A DNA stretch of 60,980 nucleotides from Acidobacteriota bacterium. GTDB taxonomy: Bacteria > Acidobacteriota > UBA6911. Within the stretch, counting starts at the first letter, position 1, and each line of letters starts with the position of its first letter. Shown here in pieces: positions 1-8,155 of this stretch. The DNA is taken from assembly GCA_016934295.1 (NCBI GenBank), contig JAFGTD010000237.1:1-60980 (forward strand), in the 5' to 3' direction. A program made the position numbers and the translations under genes. The notes under the pieces were generated by a model. The model did not search any database, was not told the origin of the DNA, and saw only the letters and a program-made list of their open reading frames with translations.

Positions 1-496
1 ACCATTGCATCATACGCGATCCTTCGATATTCCCCCGAAAATGGCATATTACGGGTATTCTGAAAATTTTTCCGAGCAATATGCCGGCTCTGTTGCACAG
101 CGGTTCGTTGTTTGCGTGTATTAGAGAAGGACGGACTCTAAAAACAACCGTCAGTAACCATATTAAAAACGGGATGAAATTCACCAGATCGTCAAAACGG
201 GCTATTCCCTGATTTAAAACGGCTTTTATGATTTTATGCGAATTCAGGAATGATGAATTCTCGATAGAGCGCTTGACATTTTTTAGATCTACAATCCTGT
301 CACTAAAGTGAAACCAGCCGGCCTCTTGTGCGATTCCTTCGTATTCCTGTCCTGAACGTGTAGTAACGACAAAGGGTCTGAAACGGTCGGGATTCAGGTT
401 CCTGATCAGATGCCGCAAACAGATGACGGCGCCGCCGTAACCGATGCCGTTTTCTATATACAGAACCCTATGAAGGTTTTTCTTTTTTTGTTTCAT
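1..496 (-). CDS. Glycosyltransferase, GT-B/GT4-like, N-terminal part (runs off left edge)
   Basis: Reading the minus strand from an ATG at 496 gives an uninterrupted frame of 165 codons to the window edge, so the C-terminal end is missing. The start MKQKKKNLHRVLYIENGIGY, followed by GGAVICLRHLIRNL, is the usual glycine-rich first strand and loop of GT-B glycosyltransferases that use nucleotide sugars. Further on, RVRPSLIHANNEPLCNRAG and IPVICHFRGN match the DLIHANN/HxRG region of GT4 enzymes. It sits 57 bp downstream of a sulfotransferase on the same strand and is probably a cytoplasmic sugar transferase of the exopolysaccharide locus. Donor and acceptor cannot be told. The donor-binding E(x7)E half lies outside the window. 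Confidence 0.75.
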   Translation of the reverse strand, partial: MKQKKKNLHRVLYIENGIGYGGAVICLRHLIRNLNPDRFRPFVVTTRSGQEYEGIAQEAGWFHFSDRIVDLKNVKRSIENSSFLNSHKIIKAVLNQGIARFDDLVNFIPFLIWLLTVVFRVRPSLIHANNEPLCNRAGILLGKIFRIPVICHFRGNIEGSRMMQW

Positions 497-553
497 TCTA
501 TGGGTATGATCCCGATATTCTCCGCAAAAGATATGTTGTTGCGGATCGGATTT

Positions 554-1423
554 TTAAAAGGGAATTTCGTATCCGGATTCGGCCATAGCTTCTCCACACA
601 GGTTCTTGAATAGCTCCTTTTGCTCCAGGGACCAATCAAGATAGCCTTTGGGGCGTGAAAGCAGCTTATCCCTTACAGCAACGCCTTTTTGCGTTTCCTG
701 ATCCAGCGGATGGACAATTGTGCCTTCAACAAAAGCCGACAAGCCCTGTTCCTCCGGTTCGCCCAGAAAGCGACATACGGATGAGAAAAATTTCCCGGGG
801 TCGGTTACCAGGTTCTCATGCCTGAGAATCAGGGCGGATTCGAACCGGTTCAAGAAACTATATGAGTGAATGCTGTTCCGCCAGCGTCTGCAGTTATCCT
901 CGAAGGAATTATCGCGAAAAGCGTGAAATTTTGAAGAGGATGTCACGACATCGATGCCGTTCCGCACAATATAAAGAAATTTCGCTTCAGGAAACAGATG
1001 CAGCAAGCCTCCGGCGACTTTTTCACTCGGGAAAGTCTTGGCGGCCCATCTATTTTTCGCAAAGTATTTGAAGGGATTCCGGACCATTTCACTGTATAAA
1101 AATTTGAAGCCCCAATTCTTTCCGCCGGCTATTTCAAAGGATAGACGCCGCAGCCATTGATACAGGTACTCCTTTTTAAATCGCAACGAATTGTTGTAAT
1201 ACTTGCGCTGCCTGGAATCCGCATGCTCGAAATAGTGTACGATTCCGCCCATGCTTGTCAAAAGAGGCGCTTCTCCGGGAGTGCTGAGGATATGAGTGTG
1301 CTTCCCGACAGCTTGAAGAAGGACGCTTGTTCCCGATCGGCTTCCGCCTATTATGAATATAGGCCTCCGATAAATTCTTGAAGCAAGAAGTCTTCCAAAG
1401 GCAGGTTGAACCATGTTGCCCAT
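554..1423 (-). CDS. Sulfotransferase family protein
   Basis: 289 aa. The 5'-phosphosulfate loop of PAPS-dependent sulfotransferases is plain at residues 21-36 (PIFIIGGSRSGTSVLL), and the 3'-phosphate-binding segment follows as FLYIVRNGIDVVTSSSKF. The enzyme family moves sulfate from PAPS to a hydroxyl or amine; in a polysaccharide cluster the likely acceptor is a sugar of the repeat unit or a lipid intermediate. The ATG at 1423 has AAGGACA upstream at good spacing; a second ATG three codons in is possible. It lies between the partial glycosyltransferase and a second, different sulfotransferase on the same strand. The acceptor is inference. Confidence 0.85.
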   Translation of the reverse strand: MGNMVQPAFGRLLASRIYRRPIFIIGGSRSGTSVLLQAVGKHTHILSTPGEAPLLTSMGGIVHYFEHADSRQRKYYNNSLRFKKEYLYQWLRRLSFEIAGGKNWGFKFLYSEMVRNPFKYFAKNRWAAKTFPSEKVAGGLLHLFPEAKFLYIVRNGIDVVTSSSKFHAFRDNSFEDNCRRWRNSIHSYSFLNRFESALILRHENLVTDPGKFFSSVCRFLGEPEEQGLSAFVEGTIVHPLDQETQKGVAVRDKLLSRPKGYLDWSLEQKELFKNLCGEAMAESGYEIPF

Positions 1424-1532
1424 TAGTTCTTTGTCCTTGAATTAAATCTGGGAGTGCTGCTGTAATCTTCTCATTCAATACTCCCTATCGCTTTTCTCAA
1501 CATCATTCTTTCAGGGTGAAGGACACAGGTTT

Positions 1533-2534
1533 TCAATTAAATAGCTTTCCTGCTTTCGATTGATTGGTTATTGCCAGTATTTTGGAAATTACCAACTCAT
1601 CAAGTTCCCATCGCCACTTATCCGAATCGATAACGGAGTTGCGCCTTACTCCGAAGTATTTCTGTCTGCCGCTCCAGGAAGTGCTCTGTGAAATAAACCT
1701 TTCAGTTTGCTCGTTCCAGTTAAGTTTACAAAACTCAAACAGGCGCCTGGTTTCAAGTATTGGGTTTTTACTTAGTTTATCGTGTGTCACAATAATCACA
1801 TTGCCGCAGCCTTCCAGATCCTGGAGGGCTTTCTCATTTGTAAGCGTCCAGTTCCATGCCAGTTTCTCAACACGATCCATATTTTGAAAGTCTTCAAGAC
1901 TGAGACCAAATTCCATAGCCTGAGTCAGCCTGGAGAATTGTCTGGCCGGGAAAGCCCATTTCATTTTTCCTGCCTGCAAACCCCGTAATACAGAAGCAAC
2001 GTAACCGCACGGATGACGTATTATCATCACAATTCGTCCTGAAGGGATTGCTTGTTGATATAAACCTACACGCCCCAGGGAAATCACGGATTTAATCGCA
2101 AAAAAAATATCGGGAGAATGCTTTTTGGGAATGAAATCCGGGATTGGGATCCGATTAATGTAGGTATCTAAAAATCCCAACTTGGTGACACCCAGTAAAG
2201 TGTAAATCAGTGATAGTCTCATTCCCTTCCGCCAACCGGTAAGGAAATATTTACGGAACAGAGGTAATTTTGAAACACTTCTGAAAGAACGTTCTCTACA
2301 GAGCCGATTCAGGTATTCGTTGGCTACCGCCAGGTGCAAGTTGGGACTTTCTTTATTTACCATGAATGGAAAGTCGGATGTCGAGCTTGCGGAATCCGGT
2401 TCATGCCGATAGATCACCTTCGGGTGACTATCAAAGATCTTTCCCAGCCATGTGGTGCCCGAACGAGGACCTCCTACAATCAATATCACTCGTTCAAGGG
2501 GATTAAAGGTACTGCTGCTGTCTATAACGCGCAT
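1533..2534 (-). CDS. Sulfotransferase family protein
   Basis: 333 aa. The PAPS P-loop is VGGPRSGTTWL at residues 20-30, followed by a His-containing EPDS stretch typical of bacterial sulfotransferases of the tyrosylprotein/heparan type. RIVMIIRHPCGYVASVL is the 3'-phosphate-binding motif with its Arg and Ser. Length and motif spacing are normal for the family. It is only distantly similar to the sulfotransferase just downstream, so the two are not a recent duplication. The 333-bp gap upstream may hold its promoter. Sulfation of an exported polysaccharide is inferred from the neighbourhood. Confidence 0.85.
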   Translation of the reverse strand: MRVIDSSSTFNPLERVILIVGGPRSGTTWLGKIFDSHPKVIYRHEPDSASSTSDFPFMVNKESPNLHLAVANEYLNRLCRERSFRSVSKLPLFRKYFLTGWRKGMRLSLIYTLLGVTKLGFLDTYINRIPIPDFIPKKHSPDIFFAIKSVISLGRVGLYQQAIPSGRIVMIIRHPCGYVASVLRGLQAGKMKWAFPARQFSRLTQAMEFGLSLEDFQNMDRVEKLAWNWTLTNEKALQDLEGCGNVIIVTHDKLSKNPILETRRLFEFCKLNWNEQTERFISQSTSWSGRQKYFGVRRNSVIDSDKWRWELDELVISKILAITNQSKAGKLFN

Positions 2535-2867
2535 TTTACTTTAATTCGCTGGGTCCGGCATACGGTCGAATGGTTCGGAGTGTTGTTTGTAAGCGACAAT
2601 ACAAGAAAATCTCATAAAACAAGAGAATTCTCAGCTTGCCATGTAACGTCTCTTTCGGAGTCCAGTCCTTTGGTATTGCTGATCAAAATCATGCGAAATT
2701 GGATAATGGGAGTAGTCCGGGAAGTCTTATTATGAGTGCATAAAATTTAGAGTCAATATTTTCGACGAATTCGTCAAATCCGTGTTTTGTCGACGGCGTG
2801 TTCTTTTTACCGATGGTCGTGGATGCTATTCTGAAGACAAGGGGGAAATCAGACAATAAGATATATC
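2535..2867. other. Intergenic gap with a 12-bp palindrome
   Basis: No convincing gene; an open frame on the plus strand here is mainly antisense to the sulfotransferase. The only marked structure is the perfect palindrome GACGAATTCGTC at 2764-2775, between the end of the acyl-AMP ligase gene and the start of the sulfotransferase gene. It could be an operator for the downstream gene, but no matching second copy was seen. Confidence 0.4.
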
Positions 2868-4601
2868 CTATATTGATGGAATTTTATCGCTCACTTCAAG
2901 TTCCTGCAGCCGTTTATAATTTGGGATTCGGGCGATTTTACCGCTTGAAGTCTTGATCAGCCACATGTGCGGTACGTGAACCACGCGGTTAATAATGACG
3001 TTCAAATTCTGTTTGACTTCCTTTCGTGCAAATTTGGCGAGGTCGGCCAGAACCGACTTGTCGTTTGACTTCGATTCAACGATTAAAACTATTTGCTGCG
3101 TTCCTTGTTCCAGATCATCGACGCCGACGGCGGCGATGCGACCTGGAACAGCTGCCGGATGCTCGGCAACTATGTTTTCAATATCCTGAGGGAAAATATT
3201 GACACCTCCAACGATGATCATGTCACTGCGTCGCCCTGTTATAAAAAGGATATTGCCGACGCGGTAACCCATGTCGCCCGTATAGTACCATCCGTCTGGA
3301 GTAAGGGATTGTTCCGTTGCCTTTTTATTGCGATGATAATAATGCATCCGGGCATCAGAGTGAATGGCAACCTCGCCTACATATCGTTCCGGAAGTTCCT
3401 GACGATTTTCATCCACAATTTTAAACTTCGTGTTCTTCAAACCGCGCCCGACTCCGAGAAAACGCTGAAGATTGGGAGACGACTCGTCAACGGATTTGGC
3501 GTACCGCTCGGCCTGGAGGATGAAACGGTCGACATTATCAACGATGATGGGTTCTTTATGCCCTGCAGCGATAACCGAATTTGTTATCTCGGCCATTCCA
3601 TAAACGATGCCAAGGTAATCATTTCGCAGGCCATATTTAGAGAAACGCTCGATGAACATCTTATGCGATTCGTAAAAACATGGTTCTGCTCCGTTACATA
3701 CTAAACGAATGGAGGAGAGATCGATTTCCTTCATATCGTCTTCACGAATGCGTTTCGCCATTAGATTGAAAGCAAAGTTGGGTTGATAGAAAATTGTAGA
3801 TTTATATAGATTTGCAACCTGCCAGGCGGATACCGGATTTTGCACCCATTCGATTGGGGACAATAGACTATATTCCATTCCTTCAACTAATGCGTGGAGT
3901 GCAACACAGACAAGTCCCCAGTCGTGGTATAGAGGAACCCATGTCAATAGTCTGTCATTGTGGCTGATTTCAAAAAACTCAGAGACGCCGGAAATTTCGG
4001 CCAGAATTGCACGGTGGGAGAGGCAAACACCTTTCTGAAGACCGGTACTTCCGGACGAATATTGGATTAACGCAATGTCTTCGGGATCCTGGTCGGCTGG
4101 ATTTGGACTGAGGCCATGCGACACAACATCCTCAACGACAAGCAGTACCGGGGGATCCGGAAAATGGAGTGAATCGGCAAGTGCATCGCGTACGGCTGAA
4201 TGAGATAAGACAGCCTTGGGTTTTGCTGCTTGGATCAGATTCTTAAGATTTTCATAATAGCGCTTGTATACAGTCTTAGGATTTGTAGGAGGCAGGAAAC
4301 AGGGGATTGCCCCGATCCAGATTGCCCCGAGGAAGGCAGCCATCAGATCTTCATGATGTTCCATGATTATAAGTACAACGTCTCCTTTGCGAACACCGAA
4401 AGCAGCGTAACCAACCGCAAATTCCCGTGTGCGCTCAAGCGTTTGTGCAAAGGTCAGGAAAACGTTTTCACGGTCCTTGAAAATATATCGAGCATGTATT
4501 TTATCCGGACGAGTTTCACCATGAAAGATTAGGCAATCAATCAATGTTTTAGGATTTGCGTTTTTATTATTATTTTGTTGCACCGCTTTCTCTAATTTCA
4601 T
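2868..4601 (-). CDS. Fatty-acyl-AMP ligase-like adenylation enzyme (DltA-like role)
   Basis: 577 aa ANL-superfamily adenylation enzyme. The nucleotide-binding loop is YSSGSTGLQKGV at residues 181-192. NGAEP at 303-307 is the form usual in fatty-acyl-AMP ligases, YGMAE is at 334-338, YTGDMGY at 440-446, and the C-terminal catalytic lysine is K555 in KTSSGK. Such enzymes activate a carboxylic acid with ATP and hand the acyl group to a carrier-protein phosphopantetheine. The next gene upstream encodes an acyl carrier protein and the one before that an MBOAT, all on one strand, so the product probably loads that carrier for O-acylation of the polysaccharide. Fatty-acid rather than amino-acid substrate is inferred from FAAL-like motifs. 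No signal peptide; cytoplasmic. Confidence 0.85.
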   Translation of the reverse strand: MKLEKAVQQNNNKNANPKTLIDCLIFHGETRPDKIHARYIFKDRENVFLTFAQTLERTREFAVGYAAFGVRKGDVVLIIMEHHEDLMAAFLGAIWIGAIPCFLPPTNPKTVYKRYYENLKNLIQAAKPKAVLSHSAVRDALADSLHFPDPPVLLVVEDVVSHGLSPNPADQDPEDIALIQYSSGSTGLQKGVCLSHRAILAEISGVSEFFEISHNDRLLTWVPLYHDWGLVCVALHALVEGMEYSLLSPIEWVQNPVSAWQVANLYKSTIFYQPNFAFNLMAKRIREDDMKEIDLSSIRLVCNGAEPCFYESHKMFIERFSKYGLRNDYLGIVYGMAEITNSVIAAGHKEPIIVDNVDRFILQAERYAKSVDESSPNLQRFLGVGRGLKNTKFKIVDENRQELPERYVGEVAIHSDARMHYYHRNKKATEQSLTPDGWYYTGDMGYRVGNILFITGRRSDMIIVGGVNIFPQDIENIVAEHPAAVPGRIAAVGVDDLEQGTQQIVLIVESKSNDKSVLADLAKFARKEVKQNLNVIINRVVHVPHMWLIKTSSGKIARIPNYKRLQELEVSDKIPSI

Positions 4602-4683
4602 AAGACTAATCCCTGAGTGTCTGGTAGTGTCTGTGAATTAAAAAGACGCAGGTGTTTAACGGTTTTGTTTCAAATGTCCTCGC

Positions 4684-4932
4684 CTAAGGCAGTTTTGATC
4701 GGACCAAAGACTCAATAGTTACAATGGAACCCAAAAATTCTTCATCGGTTTCATGCGGTTCAATGTGGATGCCGTATTCTTTTTCAAGGAAAGAAACGAG
4801 CTGCAGGATTGCGAGAGAATCCAGTATGCCATTGTCAATTAAAGGAGTGGAGTCAGTCAAATTGTTGGGATCTTCTCCCGGTAAAAATTCTTTAAGTATG
4901 AATTGCTTAATTTCCGAATTGATGTCTTTCAT
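4684..4932 (-). CDS. Acyl carrier protein
   Basis: 82 aa from the ATG at 4932, which has a strong GAGGAG ribosome site 5 bases upstream. A longer reading from 5013 would overlap the upstream gene and lacks support. Residues 31-44 (LIDNGILDSLAILQ) contain the phosphopantetheine attachment serine S39 in the expected helix II start, and the acidic length fits a stand-alone ACP. The gene lies 31 bp after the MBOAT-SGNH gene and 82 bp before the acyl-AMP ligase gene. This makes it the probable acyl shuttle between them, comparable with DltC. Confidence 0.88.
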   Translation of the reverse strand: MKDINSEIKQFILKEFLPGEDPNNLTDSTPLIDNGILDSLAILQLVSFLEKEYGIHIEPHETDEEFLGSIVTIESLVRSKLP

Positions 4933-4963
4933 AATGTTCTCCTCACGTTCATTATTCTTTAAA

Positions 4964-7558
4964 TTATTGGATTGTTTCGCCATCCGGATGTGTCTTGGCA
5001 GCAAGGTCGGCAACGATTGGCGAAAGTTTACGATTCAGCTCATCGGCTATCAACTTGTGCCCCAAAGTGTTGGGATGTTCGTCCCACTCCGCTATCATCA
5101 GATCGCTGGGATCGTATTCATTATAAACATCCAATAGTGGTAAAACCGTAAACCCGGCACTCTTCCCGATTTCAATTTCTTTTTGAATGGTTTCGGAATC
5201 TGTTGATTCATAGGTTCTTGGAAGAATTACAAGTATGGGGTTCATTCTGTGTTGGTTGCAGACATTCACGAATTCTTTATAAGCTCCGGCCAATAACCGG
5301 TATGAATATGGCATCAGGCGCTGTTGAATTTCAAATCGGGACATCTTTCTCGTTACGCCTGCATCGGAGATGACGTCATTGATATATTTGTACGGTATTT
5401 TAATTCCGCTCGGAAGGTATCGCGGGAGAAATTCCGCGGCCGAGCGCCAGCTGTCTCCGGGATGGACCACCAGTACGGCGATAGCAGGGTGAAATTCCTG
5501 TACAACCTGTTCAAGTGCGGCTGGTTGCTCAAGAGGGGATCGCCCCCCGACTGAAAAATTCAGGATTTCAAAATTATCATAGTCATCCAGCGGGGGGTCG
5601 TCCTTCCATAGATTCTCCAGTACATTTTCAAAAGTCTCATCGTTTTCAACACCGCTGCCGAATGGGTGTGACGCGCCTAAAATTGCCAATCGCACGGTGC
5701 CTGGGGGAAGCGACTTGGAATATTCCCGATCCCGCATTCCCCATTTATTCACCCTGACAGTCACGCCCCGCGAGGCGCCGGTAAATCCGGGGATAAGCTC
5801 ACTGGTGATAAAGTCTCCTTCTCTGGCTCTGGTAGTTTCTCCTTTCCAGTCTTTTGGCCGTTTATTATAGACGCTCATAAGCGCCAGGTTCTGTCTGTTT
5901 ACGCCAATCAAATCCTCGTAATACCCGCGTTCCTGCTGGATCATATCAACCCTGTTTAAGGCAGAGAAACGGGTTTTTTCGATCGCACTCGAAACCTGTT
6001 CCGGACACATTCTATATATTTCCGGATACCCAAGAGCAAATAGGAACGCCGTCAGGGCTAAGGTAGCATAATGAAGCTTATGAAACTGAAAGGTATGGCC
6101 CGCTTTGCGGGATGATTGCATCTTCGGTTTAAGAGCCGAATCTATTTTTCCCAATATTATCGCCAGCCCTGTGAGTCCTGCGATGACTGCGATAATGATT
6201 GGCAGGCCATTCTCAGTATTCTCCATCATCGTCAGCCACTGGGCAAGAGAATCACTGGACCACATTCCCCATAGTGTACATATGGTGATGAATGTTGCAC
6301 AAACGCGGCAAGTATGGGCGAGGAAGCCAATAATCGTTTTTCTGCCTTGCCCTAAGGAGCGTTTTCGGCCGAATCGAATCTCAATAATGGAGTTCACGAC
6401 TACAAATAAACCTAAAATGCACCAGAAGAGGAGATCATGAGGCGCCAACAACCACTCTCCCCGAAGCCAGAACCATTGATAAGCATGTAAGGCCCATGTG
6501 GCAAAGAAAACAGCGATTGTCGCGATAATAATAGCCGGGATATTACCAAATTTTTTAAGTCGGAAATGCACCGGATAATAAATGATTTTCATGACGAAGT
6601 CTTTCCAATATATGTTGATACGTCGCCAGAAATCATTGAAGCTGCTTGCAAAATAATAGAGATGGTTGGTTTCCGGTAAGTTGAACCCAAATAGTAGGAG
6701 TATGCCGACTATGAGGTGAAATTGTCCCGAAACTTGTATATAGAGCAGATAGGCACTCAATGAAAATTGTGTTATGGAAGAAAAATTATTGACCATGCCG
6801 GGATCGATAACAAAATTGTAATATATAAATCTATAGACCAATAGATGAATGAAGCCTCTAAGAATCCAAAAGGCTCCTCTTTGGTATATTTTTATTTCGT
6901 CTTCATTGAAATAGTTTCGACGGAAACGCTTGTAGTCCACGACTGGAAAAAGAGGGAAGCAGACATTAGGCAACATTACGAAATAGCTTAAAGCGTGAGT
7001 CAATGAAAAAGGACTTTTGTCGTGTTCTGTCTCATATAAATAAAGCATAACGCGAAACATCAGCATAGAGCCGGCAATTGGCCATAAGGCATCCGTCCAG
7101 TGGAAAAAGGAATTGGTATCGGATAAAAATGACGGGAAAAAGGATGCAATAGATGGATACAATCCCCATTGAATACGAAACAATGCAAACAGGATGCCCA
7201 ATGATACTAAAAGAGTTACTTTTAAATAAAATGCTTTTTTAAGATGACATATAGAAATACAACTCCCTATAAGAACCAATAGCCATAAGCTGTTGGCATA
7301 TCCAATAACATAAAAGACACTGAAAAGTGATGCGGCGAGGAAGAATAGGAGTCTTAATCTGATGGGAAGCAGAGCGTGAACCACAAAACAGACGAATGAT
7401 AATTGAATGATAAATTTGGTTGTCGTCGGAAAAAGATTGAATTGATCAATGACTAGGGCAATGAGTATTAATTGCGCAATTATTACACCGAACGCCAGTC
7501 TTCGCGATTTGATGTTAAGCCACGATGTATAGGAGGAATCTGAAATATCAGTTTTCAT
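4964..7558 (-). CDS. MBOAT acyltransferase fused to an SGNH/GDSL-like domain (DltB-DltD-like fusion)
   Basis: 864 aa in two parts. Residues about 20-510 are a multi-pass membrane region. SFNDFWRRINIYWKDFVMK (306-324) matches the FWRRWHIS motif of membrane-bound O-acyltransferases, and H358 in FATWALHAY is the likely catalytic histidine. After the last membrane segment, residues about 620-855 form an SGNH-hydrolase fold: S630 in LGASHPFGSG, the glycine block NFSVGGRS (667-674), HPGD in place of GxND near 699-702, and D826/H828 in EWDEHPNTLGH. MBOATs take acyl groups from a carrier across the membrane to an extracytoplasmic acceptor, and SGNH partners often finish the transfer. The order MBOAT-ACP-ligase in one operon supports that. 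The fusion of both activities in one chain is notable. Confidence 0.85.
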   Translation of the reverse strand: MKTDISDSSYTSWLNIKSRRLAFGVIIAQLILIALVIDQFNLFPTTTKFIIQLSFVCFVVHALLPIRLRLLFFLAASLFSVFYVIGYANSLWLLVLIGSCISICHLKKAFYLKVTLLVSLGILFALFRIQWGLYPSIASFFPSFLSDTNSFFHWTDALWPIAGSMLMFRVMLYLYETEHDKSPFSLTHALSYFVMLPNVCFPLFPVVDYKRFRRNYFNEDEIKIYQRGAFWILRGFIHLLVYRFIYYNFVIDPGMVNNFSSITQFSLSAYLLYIQVSGQFHLIVGILLLFGFNLPETNHLYYFASSFNDFWRRINIYWKDFVMKIIYYPVHFRLKKFGNIPAIIIATIAVFFATWALHAYQWFWLRGEWLLAPHDLLFWCILGLFVVVNSIIEIRFGRKRSLGQGRKTIIGFLAHTCRVCATFITICTLWGMWSSDSLAQWLTMMENTENGLPIIIAVIAGLTGLAIILGKIDSALKPKMQSSRKAGHTFQFHKLHYATLALTAFLFALGYPEIYRMCPEQVSSAIEKTRFSALNRVDMIQQERGYYEDLIGVNRQNLALMSVYNKRPKDWKGETTRAREGDFITSELIPGFTGASRGVTVRVNKWGMRDREYSKSLPPGTVRLAILGASHPFGSGVENDETFENVLENLWKDDPPLDDYDNFEILNFSVGGRSPLEQPAALEQVVQEFHPAIAVLVVHPGDSWRSAAEFLPRYLPSGIKIPYKYINDVISDAGVTRKMSRFEIQQRLMPYSYRLLAGAYKEFVNVCNQHRMNPILVILPRTYESTDSETIQKEIEIGKSAGFTVLPLLDVYNEYDPSDLMIAEWDEHPNTLGHKLIADELNRKLSPIVADLAAKTHPDGETIQ

Positions 7559-8155
7559 AAGTCATATATCGTTGATTGTAATTATATCGGTGTAAAACGT
7601 CCCATTGTTTTTAATATTGGCCGATTCAGAAATATACCGTTTGAATTTCATGGAGAGTAATGAATAGGCGCATATCTTTGAAATGTTCGGGTTAAATCAA
7701 GGATATCCGGAACAAGTAAACTGTGTAAAGGTTGCGCGTCTGGCAGGCAATCACATGAAAGATAATTGGGACCTATATTCTAATCCAAAAGAGGCCAAAG
7801 CTCGTAAAGATATATCTGAATCAGTACCGAACTGCGGCAACTGCTTTTACCTTTTGATCTTGAACGGAAATTGAAAAAACGTCTTTCAGATTTGAGCCGG
7901 ATAAGAAATATTCAGGGAGCGATTCGTTTTCTGTTTCATTAAGCAGGTGCCTCACAATGCGTATTAAAATTCCTGAAGGGCCATTATTTCAATAGGCGGT
8001 TATGATTTGGAATCGCACCTGAAAAAACGAAGTGATTTAGTGTTTTTATGTCCCTTCGGAAGGAAGGTGGCATGCTGGATGAAGGGAGCAGCTAAAGATT
8101 AGCATTCAAAATGTACAAAGTTCATTTTGAAGGAAAAATAAATTATATATTGATA
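7559..8155. other. Intergenic gap, about 600 bp, nothing convincing
   Basis: Between two minus-strand genes. A 63-codon plus-strand frame at 7683-7874 has no ribosome site, no recognisable motif and is opposite in direction to its neighbours, so it is not called. The promoter of the MBOAT operon is expected close to 7559-7650. Confidence 0.3.

Noticed and set aside
2334-2735. 133-codon plus-strand gene
   Set aside because: More than half is antisense to the sulfotransferase gene; no motif.
7683-7874. Small plus-strand gene
   Set aside because: No ribosome site, no family features and direction opposite to its neighbours.
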